From the NCBI GenBank assembly GCA_003162995.1, contig PLUZ01000409.1, positions 1 to 5,188 of the forward strand: a stretch of 5,188 nucleotides of DNA. The letters are read 5' to 3'. This stretch comes from Methylocapsa sp. (GTDB lineage Bacteria > Pseudomonadota > Alphaproteobacteria > Rhizobiales > Beijerinckiaceae). Each line of letters starts with the position of its first letter. Position 1 is the stretch's first letter. The position numbers were made by a program, and so were the translations under genes. The notes beneath the pieces were generated by a model, which was given only the letters and a program-made list of their open reading frames with translations, did not search any database and had not been told where the DNA came from. Shown here piece after piece: positions 1 to 5,188 of the stretch.

Positions 1-462
1 CACATTGTCGAGGTAAGGCAGCGCCTTGATGCGCGACAGCGGGGAATGCTCGTTGCGCCGCGTCACGGTTGCGATATGGAGCGAGACGGGCGTTTCGCGG
101 GCGGGCGGCATCGGCGCCAGCGTCATGAATAGCGTGGGATGCGGCGTCTCGGGCGTGGCCAGGCCGCGTGGTCCTGGCCCTCGCGTCACGGTGAGACGCA
201 GAACAGCCAAAGACGCTTCTTCCGAGGCAAGATATTGCGCGATTCCGGCACGCAGCTTGGCGCTATCGACCGCTTGCGCAAACCCAAGAATGCCAAGACC
301 GGTTGCCAGCCGTGCGAGATGCGCTTCGAGATCGAAAACCCGGCCGTGACAAACCGCCATCGTCTCGAATACACCATCGCCGAGCAGAAGGCCGCGATCG
401 GCGATCGCAACATGCGCGTCTTCAGGGGCGAGTAGCCGGCCATCCTGCCACACGCGCATCAT
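1..462 (-). CDS. pabC: Aminodeoxychorismate lyase-type class IV PLP aminotransferase (partial, C-terminus beyond the left edge)
   Basis: Likely 4-amino-4-deoxychorismate lyase, the cytosolic PLP enzyme that releases pyruvate and yields p-aminobenzoate. An open frame runs from the start to base 1 without a stop, giving 153-154 residues of a family usually about 270-290 long. Counting from the second Met, fold-type IV signatures are visible: ADRGLLLGDGVFET (20-33), a phosphate-binding-type HLARL with Arg50, TRGPGPRGL (92-100), and SRIKALPYLDNV with the probable Schiff-base Lys145. Two tandem ATG codons (462-460 and 459-457) are possible starts. The first makes an ATGA overlap with the pabA stop and the second a TGATG overlap. 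The Shine-Dalgarno is weak, which fits translational coupling to pabA. The same fold includes branched-chain and D-amino-acid aminotransferases; position directly after pabB-pabA is the main reason for choosing PabC. Confidence 0.8.
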   Translation of the reverse strand, partial: MMRVWQDGRLLAPEDAHVAIADRGLLLGDGVFETMAVCHGRVFDLEAHLARLATGLGILGFAQAVDSAKLRAGIAQYLASEEASLAVLRLTVTRGPGPRGLATPETPHPTLFMTLAPMPPARETPVSLHIATVTRRNEHSPLSRIKALPYLDNV

Positions 463-1022
463 TGGCGTCCGATGTGCCCGAGAAAGTTGCGAAGCATCCT
501 GTGGCCATGTTCCGTGAGGATCGATTCGGGATGAAATTGCACGCCGAACGTCGGATGCAGGCGATGTTGCAGAGCCATGATCTCGCCCTCGCTCGACCAG
601 GCGACCGCTGCGAGCGGGCTCGTTTGCGGGTCAAGCTCCACAATCAAAGAATGATAGCGCCCGACGGTCAGCGGATCGGGCAAACCCTCCAGAATGCCTG
701 AGGCCTCATGGCGTACCAGGCTCGCCTCGCCGTGCATCGGGCGTGCCGCGCGGGTTACGCGGCCGCCGAACACTTGCCCGATACATTGATGGCCAAGGCA
801 GATCCCGAGGATCGGTACGCGGCCGGAATACTCCGAGATAAGCCGCATCGAGACTCCGGCTTCATCTGGCGTGCAGGGGCCTGGCGAAATGACGATGGCC
901 TCGGGTATCTCGCACGGCAGCGGCGCGTCGTTGCGCACCACTTCCGGCACGGCACCGAGTTCGCGGAGATAATTGGCGACCGTGTGCACGAAGGAATCAT
1001 AATTGTCGATGACGAGAATCAC
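459..1022 (-). CDS. pabA: Aminodeoxychorismate synthase glutamine amidotransferase subunit (PabA/TrpG family)
   Basis: A 187-residue class I glutamine amidotransferase, close to the usual 185-200. It would supply ammonia from glutamine to the partner PabB. Visible motifs are the N-terminal VIDNYDSF (4-11), the oxyanion-loop region SPGPCTPDEAG (46-56), the nucleophile elbow GICLGHQ with Cys75, RYHSLIV (122-128), and GVQFHPES with His164 and Glu166 completing the triad. The start is GTG (1022-1020) and forms a GTGA overlap with the TGA of pabB. An AGGGA sequence lies 9 nt upstream (plus-strand 1032-1036) inside the end of pabB. The stop overlaps the pabC start by 4 bp. PabA and TrpG cannot be separated by sequence at this level; operon context with a PIKGT-type PabB and a PabC favours PabA. 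Some bacteria use one subunit for both anthranilate and aminodeoxychorismate synthesis, so a dual role is possible. Confidence 0.93.
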   Translation of the reverse strand: MILVIDNYDSFVHTVANYLRELGAVPEVVRNDAPLPCEIPEAIVISPGPCTPDEAGVSMRLISEYSGRVPILGICLGHQCIGQVFGGRVTRAARPMHGEASLVRHEASGILEGLPDPLTVGRYHSLIVELDPQTSPLAAVAWSSEGEIMALQHRLHPTFGVQFHPESILTEHGHRMLRNFLGHIGRQ

Positions 1023-2383
1023 TTCGCGAATTCCCTGGCGCCGAAGGCGTCGAAAATAGCCCGCGCCTTGTCCAGCGTTTCATCATATTCGGAGGCGGGA
1101 TCGGAGGCCGTGGTGATCCCTCCTCCCGCCTGCACGACGCAGGAGCCGCCGCGAAACCCCGCGGTGCGGATGACGATATTGGTGTCCATCGTGCCATCGA
1201 ATCCGATATAGCCGATCGCGCCGCAATAGGGGCCGCGTGCGTGGCCTTCCATCTCGGTGATGATTTCCATTGCGCGGACTTTTGGCGCGCCGGTGACGGA
1301 GCCGCCGGGGAAAGCCGCGGCCAGAACGTCGACGGCTCCTTGCCCATCTCGCAGACACCCAATGACGGACGAGACCAGATGATGGACCGAGGCGAAAGTC
1401 TCGAGACCGCAAAGCTGTGGCACTTGCACCGAGCCCGGCACGCATACTTTCGAAAGATCGTTGCGCAGAAGATCGACGATCATGACATTCTCGGCGCGAT
1501 CCTTGCGGCTCTCGGTCAGCGCGAGCGCCTGAAACGCGTCGAGAACGGCATCGGCGAAACGGCGCCGCGTGCCCTTGATCGGCCGGGTTTCGACACGGTC
1601 GCCCTCGACTTTCAGAAATCTTTCGGGCGAAGCCGAGGCGATGGTGAAATCTTCATGCGCGAGATAGGCCGAAAATGGGGCCGGATTGAGCATGCGCAAA
1701 CGGCGGTAGAAGCCGAAATGATCGAAGCCGTCTGGCACGGGGGCTTCGAACCGCTGCGCCACATTGGCTTGAAAAATATCGCCGGAGAGGATGCGCTCGA
1801 TGACTTCGCGGACCATCCGCTCATAGCTTGCCCGCGTGAAATTGCTGGTCCAGCCGTCGAGCGAAATCGGCCCAGCCGGGGACGCAAGGGAGGCTTTCCG
1901 GAGTTTTGCCTCGAACCAGCGCCCGCGCTCGATCGCGCGCCGCTCCCGCGCCGGTTCGTCGATTTCGGGAAAGCCCGTTGAAAGGATGAAGGCGCGCCGT
2001 TGGATCACGTCGAAGGCGACGGTTACGTCGTAGATCCCCAGCGAAAGATCGGGGAAAGCGAGCGTGTTCACTGCGGGCTGTGGCAGGCGTTCCAGACTGC
2101 GGCCAAGCTCGTAGGAGAACAGCCCGGCGGCGCCTCCTTGAAAAGGCGGCAATCCGGGCAAGGATGCCGTTCGATAGGCCGCCAATTGGGATTTTAGGCG
2201 CGCGGCCCAATCTGCCCCCGCCACGCCAGCGACGATCCGCGCGAAAGGGTCCGCCGCGATAAAGCTGTAGCGGCCAAGCTTCCTATCCGCCATCGCGCTG
2301 TCGAGAAAGGTCAAGAAAGGCAGAGCGCGAAGCGCCTGCGCGGCCTCTGCGGGGTCACAAAAATCGATTTCGATGACATGCAT
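1019..2383 (-). CDS. pabB: Aminodeoxychorismate synthase component I
   Basis: A 454-residue chorismate-utilising enzyme, normal length for PabB. It aminates chorismate to 4-amino-4-deoxychorismate using ammonia from PabA, the first step of p-aminobenzoate synthesis. Residues 1 to about 150 are the N-terminal domain of the TrpE/PabB family (FLDSAM near 26-31, GLFSYELGR near 87-95). Residues about 180-445 are the chorismate-binding domain: SGDIFQANVAQRF (200-212), SASPERF (250-256), PIKGTRRR (268-275), IVDLLRNDL (302-310), GGSVTGAPK (360-368) and GPYCGAIGYIG (384-394). Lys270 in PIKGT corresponds to the active-site lysine characteristic of PabB; anthranilate synthases have Ala there. The ATG is preceded by GAAGG with a 7-nt spacer (plus-strand 2391-2395), and an in-frame TAA lies 18 codons upstream (2435-2437), so the start is well bounded. 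It is the first gene of the pabB-pabA-pabC operon and overlaps pabA by 4 bp. Confidence 0.95.
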   Translation of the reverse strand: MHVIEIDFCDPAEAAQALRALPFLTFLDSAMADRKLGRYSFIAADPFARIVAGVAGADWAARLKSQLAAYRTASLPGLPPFQGGAAGLFSYELGRSLERLPQPAVNTLAFPDLSLGIYDVTVAFDVIQRRAFILSTGFPEIDEPARERRAIERGRWFEAKLRKASLASPAGPISLDGWTSNFTRASYERMVREVIERILSGDIFQANVAQRFEAPVPDGFDHFGFYRRLRMLNPAPFSAYLAHEDFTIASASPERFLKVEGDRVETRPIKGTRRRFADAVLDAFQALALTESRKDRAENVMIVDLLRNDLSKVCVPGSVQVPQLCGLETFASVHHLVSSVIGCLRDGQGAVDVLAAAFPGGSVTGAPKVRAMEIITEMEGHARGPYCGAIGYIGFDGTMDTNIVIRTAGFRGGSCVVQAGGGITTASDPASEYDETLDKARAIFDAFGAREFAK

Positions 2384-2613
2384 CGCGCTGCCTTCGCGCC
2401 TCCATCGCGCCGGAATAGGAGCCGGCAGTTTGACTTACAGTTCGCGAGGCCCTGCCCGCAAATTGAGATGCCGCCACTTCAACAAAATATGGGGAACCGG
2501 CGCGCCCGCGCAACGCTCCCTCTCCTCGCCACGCAGACAAGGGTAAATGGTCTCACGGACGAACCGAACGGGAGGCCGCGCGCCGTCAAGGCAATCGCCG
2601 CGCAAGTTCTTCC
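2384..2613. other. Non-coding spacer upstream of pabB
   Basis: This 230-bp gap lies between the pabB start and the stop of the putative small gene on the same strand. It contains the pabB ribosome binding site and one weak promoter candidate. I see no convincing gene, hairpin-plus-T-run terminator or riboswitch. If the small gene at 2614-2868 is not real, the whole 2384-3158 stretch is a 775-bp divergent intergenic region. Confidence 0.6.
2484..2513 (-). promoter_or_regulatory. Weak candidate sigma70-type promoter for the pab operon
   Basis: Read on the minus strand, TTGCGC (2513-2508) and TATTTT (2489-2484) are separated by 18 bp and lie about 100 bp upstream of the pabB ATG. Matches to the consensus are only 3/6 and 4/6. 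Position upstream of the first operon gene is the main support. Alphaproteobacterial promoters diverge from the consensus, so this is a weak guess. Confidence 0.18.
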
Positions 2614-2868
2614 CTAATGACCTTTCTTCGCGGGCTCTTGCGGTTTTGGTGCGGAGGGCTCCGGCGCGCCAGTCGCGGGCTGAGGCGCCGGTTTCGGGGG
2701 CGCTGGAGCCTTGGGCGGCTCCGCAGGGCGGGCGGCTGGCCGGCCTTTATAAGCAAACCAAGTGCCTTGCAGGCGCCGGGCGCGAGGAAAAATCGCCCGC
2801 GAGGACGACACGGCACCGGCGAAACCAGCAGTTTCGCGAATTGTCTTTTGATGCACCATGGACTCCAC
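2614..2868 (-). CDS. Putative small protein with Pro/Ala/Lys-rich C-terminal tail, function unknown
   Basis: An 84-codon frame that I do not recognise. It starts at GTG (2868-2866) and ends at TAG. GGAAAG (plus-strand 2875-2880) sits 6 nt upstream of the GTG, a reasonable Shine-Dalgarno, and an in-frame TAA at 2911-2913 limits any longer start; an internal ATG at 2859-2857 is the alternative. The first half has a mixed composition with a short aromatic stretch (TWFAYKGRP). The second half, from about residue 44, is almost entirely Pro, Ala, Lys, Glu and Gln, with motifs such as KAPAPPKPAPQPA and KPQEPAKKGH. Such a tail is likely disordered. No signal peptide, clear membrane segment or catalytic motif is visible. 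It precedes pabB on the same strand but is separated by 230 bp. High G+C can create Pro/Ala-rich false frames, and a 107-codon frame overlaps on the same strand, so the gene call is uncertain. Confidence 0.4.
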   Translation of the reverse strand: MESMVHQKTIRETAGFAGAVSSSRAIFPRARRLQGTWFAYKGRPAARPAEPPKAPAPPKPAPQPATGAPEPSAPKPQEPAKKGH

Positions 2869-3045
2869 GCCGCGCTTTCCAGGAAACGTCCAAAATGGCG
2901 TAAGGGCATATTATTGCGCGTGCGTCAACGGTCATTGATGCGCCCGCCGCTCTAAACCGGCCTAAAATCCTAGGGTTCGAGGGACGCTGCCAAAAAAAAT
3001 CAATCATCATCTTGCGCCCGTTGGTGGCATGACGTAGCCGTGGGC

Positions 3046-3075
3046 TTGCAACGGTGCTGGCGGCCTGCGCATAAC
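3046..3075 (+). promoter_or_regulatory. Candidate sigma70-type promoter for fhcBA
   Basis: TTGCAA (3046-3051) and CATAAC (3070-3075) are 18 bp apart; each matches its consensus hexamer at 4 of 6 positions. Initiation would fall near 3082, giving a leader of about 75-80 nt. The -10-like element lies between the arms of a short inverted repeat. This is a prediction from weak matches only. Confidence 0.25.
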
Positions 3076-3083
3076 AGCGCGCA
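3066..3083. repeat. Short inverted repeat around the candidate fhc -10 element
   Basis: The arms TGCGC (3066-3070) and GCGCA (3079-3083) are perfect reverse complements separated by 8 nt, and the candidate -10 hexamer begins at the edge of the first arm. It could be a small operator, but 5-bp arms are expected by chance in DNA this rich in G and C. Confidence 0.25.
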
Positions 3084-3122
3084 TTCGCGGGCTCCGCGGA
3101 AATAAACCGCGCCATGGCGGTT
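3084..3122 (+). repeat. Two adjacent potential hairpins in the fhcB leader
   Basis: The first is CGCGG-GCT-CCGCG (3086-3098), extendable by a G-U and a U-A pair to 3084-3100. The second is AACCGC (3105-3110) and GCGGTT (3117-3122) around a 6-nt loop; the same segment also contains the 10-bp perfect palindrome CGCCATGGCG, so it can fold in two ways. Both lie upstream of the fhcB Shine-Dalgarno. There is no following T-run, so they do not look like a terminator. Confidence 0.35.
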
Positions 3123-3141
3123 GGCGGAAGACGTTCGGGGC

Positions 3142-3156
3142 AGGAGGCTGGAGGAG
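3142..3156 (+). promoter_or_regulatory. Double Shine-Dalgarno sequence that fixes the fhcB start
   Basis: AGGAGG (3142-3147) and GGAGGAG (3150-3156) lie directly before the ATG at 3159. They decide against the in-frame upstream ATG at 3114, which would place both purine runs inside the coding sequence. The tandem arrangement is consistent with a highly translated message. Confidence 0.7.
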
Positions 3157-3158
3157 AC

Positions 3159-4250
3159 ATGAGTGAGGCGCGGATAAACGGCAAGCCTGCTTCGCTTGCG
3201 GCGGCGGCCGAGCGCGCTGCGGCGATACTTTCGCTCGCGCGAATGCCCGTCGTTGCCGGCCTCGGCACCGATGTCGCGGGCGCCCGCGCTGCCATTTTGC
3301 TCGCCGAAAAGCTTCGCGGCGCCTATGATCATATGCATGCCGCGCGAATTTTCGCCGACCTCGACGTTATGCGCCAGGCCGGGCTGATGTTCACGACGCC
3401 GAACGAGGCGCGACTGCGCGCCGATGTCTTTCTCTTCATTGGCAAGGATTTGACCAAAATCTGGCCGGACTTGCTGGAACGCCTGTCGCCTGCTGAAATT
3501 CCGGCTTACGATCTTGCCCGCGAGCCGCGCAAGCTCTTGTGGATCGTGCCCGGACGCGGCGGTGGCAAGGTTGAAGGGCTCGCAGTCCAAACGCTCGACT
3601 CTTCGGATTTGCACACGGCGCTCGCAAGTTTGCGCGCGCGGGTCGCGGGCAAGGCGGTCTATGGAGCCAAAGGCACGCTGCGCAAACTCGACGAATTCGC
3701 GGACGTTCTTAAGAACGCGCGTTTTGGCGTTGCGGTCTGGGGGGGCGATGGGCTCGATAGCCTTTCGATTGAAATGCTGCACGGTCTCATCCTCGATCTC
3801 AACAAGACGACGCGTTTTTCCGGGCTGCCGCTTGGCGTTGGCGCCAATGCGGCCGGTGTCGTGCAGACATCGGGATGGATGACCGGTTTTCCGGTGCGGA
3901 CCTCCTTCGGCCGTGGCTTTCCCGAACATGACACATGGCGGTTCGAGGCAACGCGCTTGATCGAGAGCGGTGAGGCCGATGCCGCTTTGTGGATCTCCGC
4001 CTATGACGGCGAGGCGCCACCGTGGAAGAAGAATATTCCGCTTGTTGCGCTCACTGCTCCGCAAACCGCTTTCGCGCGAGAGCCGCAGGTTTGCATCGAG
4101 GTCGGCTGCCCGGGCGTGGATCATGACGCCGCCGAATTTTCCCGCGAAACGGCGGCGATCGTTGGCCGCCTCGCCTCGCAGCCAAGCCATATACCTTCGG
4201 TTGCAACCATTGTCGGTGAAATCGAGAAATACCTCGGGGGAGACGCCTGA
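3159..4250 (+). CDS. fhcB: Formyltransferase/hydrolase complex subunit B (formylmethanofuran dehydrogenase subunit B homologue)
   Basis: A 363-residue homologue of archaeal FwdB/FmdB, here a non-redox subunit of the cytoplasmic Fhc complex. This complex moves the formyl group from formyl-tetrahydromethanopterin to methylofuran and releases formate. Family-like stretches include the start INGKPASL (6-13), PVVAGLGTDVAGARAAILLAE (about 30-50), ADVFLFIGKD (88-97), GLPLGVGANAAGV (222-234), and ADAALWISAYDGEAPPW (273-289). The only cysteines are Cys312 and Cys317, near the C-terminus. The N-terminal cysteine cluster and the Cys/Sec region that hold the iron-sulfur cluster and tungsto- or molybdopterin in the archaeal enzyme are absent. 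That matches bacterial Fhc, which does not oxidise formylmethanofuran. The start at 3159 is set by a strong Shine-Dalgarno; an in-frame ATG at 3114 would add 15 unconvincing residues. The stop TGA abuts the fhcA ATG. Confidence 0.93.
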   Translation: MSEARINGKPASLAAAAERAAAILSLARMPVVAGLGTDVAGARAAILLAEKLRGAYDHMHAARIFADLDVMRQAGLMFTTPNEARLRADVFLFIGKDLTKIWPDLLERLSPAEIPAYDLAREPRKLLWIVPGRGGGKVEGLAVQTLDSSDLHTALASLRARVAGKAVYGAKGTLRKLDEFADVLKNARFGVAVWGGDGLDSLSIEMLHGLILDLNKTTRFSGLPLGVGANAAGVVQTSGWMTGFPVRTSFGRGFPEHDTWRFEATRLIESGEADAALWISAYDGEAPPWKKNIPLVALTAPQTAFAREPQVCIEVGCPGVDHDAAEFSRETAAIVGRLASQPSHIPSVATIVGEIEKYLGGDA

Positions 4251-5188
4251 ATGCTGATTCTTCTGAAAGGCGGCCGCATCGTCGATCCGGTGAACGGGCG
4301 CGATGAGATCGGCGATCTTTGGATCGAGAACGATCGCATCGTGGCGCCGCCGCCGGGCGGGGTGGCCGATGAAGTCCACGACGTCTCTGGCAAGATCGTC
4401 ATGGCGGGGGCCATCGATATTCATTCCCATATCGCTGGCGGCAATGAGAATATCGCACGGTTGCTGCTTCCCGAATTGCACAGGGGCGAGGGGCCGCACC
4501 CGTTTTCCCTGCCGCTCGCGACCGCCAAATGGTCGACGTTCGAAACCGGCTGCCGCTATGCGGCCATGGGCTTCACCACGGTGATCGAACCGGCCGTTCC
4601 CCCGCATCAAGCGCTCCAGGCGCATCTCGAACTCTCGGATATTCCGATCATCGACAAGGGAACGCTGACAGTGCTCGGCAACGATGATTTCCTCTTGTCC
4701 TTGATACACGACGGCGAAGGACCGATGGCCGTGGCTGATTATGTCGGGTCCGCTCTCGCGGCGAGCAATGGGCTCGGCGTCAAATGCATCAATGCGGGGG
4801 GCGCGACCGCATTCAAATACAATGTGCGGTCCTTTAGTCTCGATGACGTCGTGCCTTTCTACGAACTCACCTCACGCAAAATCGTCGAGACTCTGCAGAG
4901 GGCGATAGCGGATCTCAAAGTCCCGCATCCGGTGCATCTGCACTGCAATAATCTCGGCATTCCAGGCAATGTCTCGACAGCGATCGCAACAATAGCGGCA
5001 GCCCAAGGAAAGCCTCTGCATCTCGCGCATCTTCAATTCTACGCCTATGGCGATGAAGGCGGGCATGGCTTTTCGTCCGGCGCCGCCGCCCTCGCCGCGG
5101 CGGTCAATGCCGCGCCGAATGTCACGGTCGATGTTGGCCAGGTCATGTTCCGGCAGACGGTGACCATCTCCTCCGACGTGCTGCGGCA
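4251..5188 (+). CDS. fhcA: Formyltransferase/hydrolase complex subunit A (partial, C-terminus beyond the right edge)
   Basis: The first 312 codons of an amidohydrolase-superfamily protein; the family is about 540-560 residues, so roughly the last 40% is missing. FhcA carries the metal site that hydrolyses formyl-methylofuran to formate and the free cofactor. Visible are the N-terminal LLKGGRIVDPVNG (4-16) and the metal-binding HSHIAGG (58-64) with His58 and His60. LGVKCINAGG (175-184) follows, with Lys178, the position expected for the carboxylated bridging lysine of the archaeal FwdA homologue. HPVHLHCNNLG (226-236) and LHLAHLQFYAYG (256-267) supply further candidate ligand histidines. The start codon directly follows the fhcB stop (TGAATG), and GGGGGAG (4236-4242) with an 8-nt spacer serves as ribosome binding site. 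Cotranscription with fhcB is near certain. In Methylobacterium the next genes are fhcD and fhcC; they would lie beyond this window. Confidence 0.95.
   Translation, partial: MLILLKGGRIVDPVNGRDEIGDLWIENDRIVAPPPGGVADEVHDVSGKIVMAGAIDIHSHIAGGNENIARLLLPELHRGEGPHPFSLPLATAKWSTFETGCRYAAMGFTTVIEPAVPPHQALQAHLELSDIPIIDKGTLTVLGNDDFLLSLIHDGEGPMAVADYVGSALAASNGLGVKCINAGGATAFKYNVRSFSLDDVVPFYELTSRKIVETLQRAIADLKVPHPVHLHCNNLGIPGNVSTAIATIAAAQGKPLHLAHLQFYAYGDEGGHGFSSGAAALAAAVNAAPNVTVDVGQVMFRQTVTISSDVLR

Noticed and set aside
708..1211. A 167-codon plus-strand frame
   Set aside because: It runs antisense across the pabA body and the pabB end, with no ribosome binding site or family signature.
1241..1981. A 246-codon plus-strand frame
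   Set aside because: It is antisense to the conserved chorismate-binding domain of pabB and its product shows no recognisable motif.
2586..2909. A 107-codon minus-strand frame overlapping the 84-codon candidate
   Set aside because: Its product is strongly Arg/Pro-rich in the manner of a shifted frame of the Pro/Ala/Lys tail; the 84-codon frame has the better ribosome binding site and composition.
2967..2993. A minus-strand promoter for the small gene (TTGGCA, then TAGGAT)
   Set aside because: The spacer is only 15 bp and the -10 match is weak, so it is not supported beyond chance.
2992..2999. A run of eight A that could be the T-run of a minus-strand terminator
   Set aside because: No GC-rich hairpin precedes it on the minus strand, and no gene ends there in that direction.
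3114..3158. Upstream in-frame ATG as the fhcB start
   Set aside because: It would add 15 low-complexity Gly/Arg residues encoded by the strong Shine-Dalgarno region, and the ATG itself lies inside an inverted repeat.
2747..3295. A 182-codon minus-strand frame across the divergent spacer
   Set aside because: It overlaps the fhcB start antisense and the putative small gene in another frame; its composition is Arg/Ala/Ser-rich with no motif.
3000..4709. A 569-codon open frame on the minus strand opposite fhcB and fhcA
   Set aside because: It lies fully antisense to two clearly recognisable genes. Its product is Arg/His/Asp-rich with no family motif, as expected for a shadow frame in GC-rich DNA.

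Overview
The window is about 60% G+C and reads as a chromosomal segment of an alphaproteobacterial methylotroph or methanotroph, probably Rhizobiales (Beijerinckiaceae, Methylocystaceae or Methylobacteriaceae type). The main taxonomic clue is the adjacent fhcB-fhcA pair. It encodes subunits of the formyltransferase/hydrolase complex, which is typical of bacteria that oxidise formaldehyde through tetrahydromethanopterin. The genus cannot be fixed from sequence alone.

Left half (1-2383, minus strand): a three-gene operon in the order pabB, pabA, pabC. The junctions overlap by 4 bp (GTGA between pabB and pabA, ATGA between pabA and pabC), so translational coupling is likely. PabB carries the PIKGT motif of aminodeoxychorismate synthase instead of the PIAGT of anthranilate synthase. 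PabA is a class I glutamine amidotransferase with an intact Cys-His-Glu triad. PabC is a fold-type IV PLP enzyme cut by the left edge just after its catalytic lysine. Together they would convert chorismate and glutamine to p-aminobenzoate (pABA).

Middle (2384-3158): a divergent spacer. It holds one possible small minus-strand gene (2614-2868) encoding an 84-residue protein with a Pro/Ala/Lys-rich tail. It also holds weak promoter candidates and, just upstream of fhcB, three closely spaced short inverted repeats followed by a strong double Shine-Dalgarno sequence.

Right half (3159-5188, plus strand): fhcB (complete, 363 aa) followed with no gap by fhcA (first 312 codons; runs off the right edge). 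FhcA keeps the metal-binding signature of the amidohydrolase superfamily. FhcB lacks the N-terminal cysteine/iron-sulfur region of the archaeal redox subunit, as expected for the bacterial non-redox complex. The complex transfers the formyl group from formyl-tetrahydromethanopterin to methylofuran and hydrolyses it to formate.

The two halves plausibly meet in cofactor metabolism: pABA is a building block of both tetrahydrofolate and (dephospho)tetrahydromethanopterin, the two C1 carriers of such organisms. That link is inference from gene proximity. I found no RNA genes, CRISPR array or mobile element, and no clearly undescribed system.
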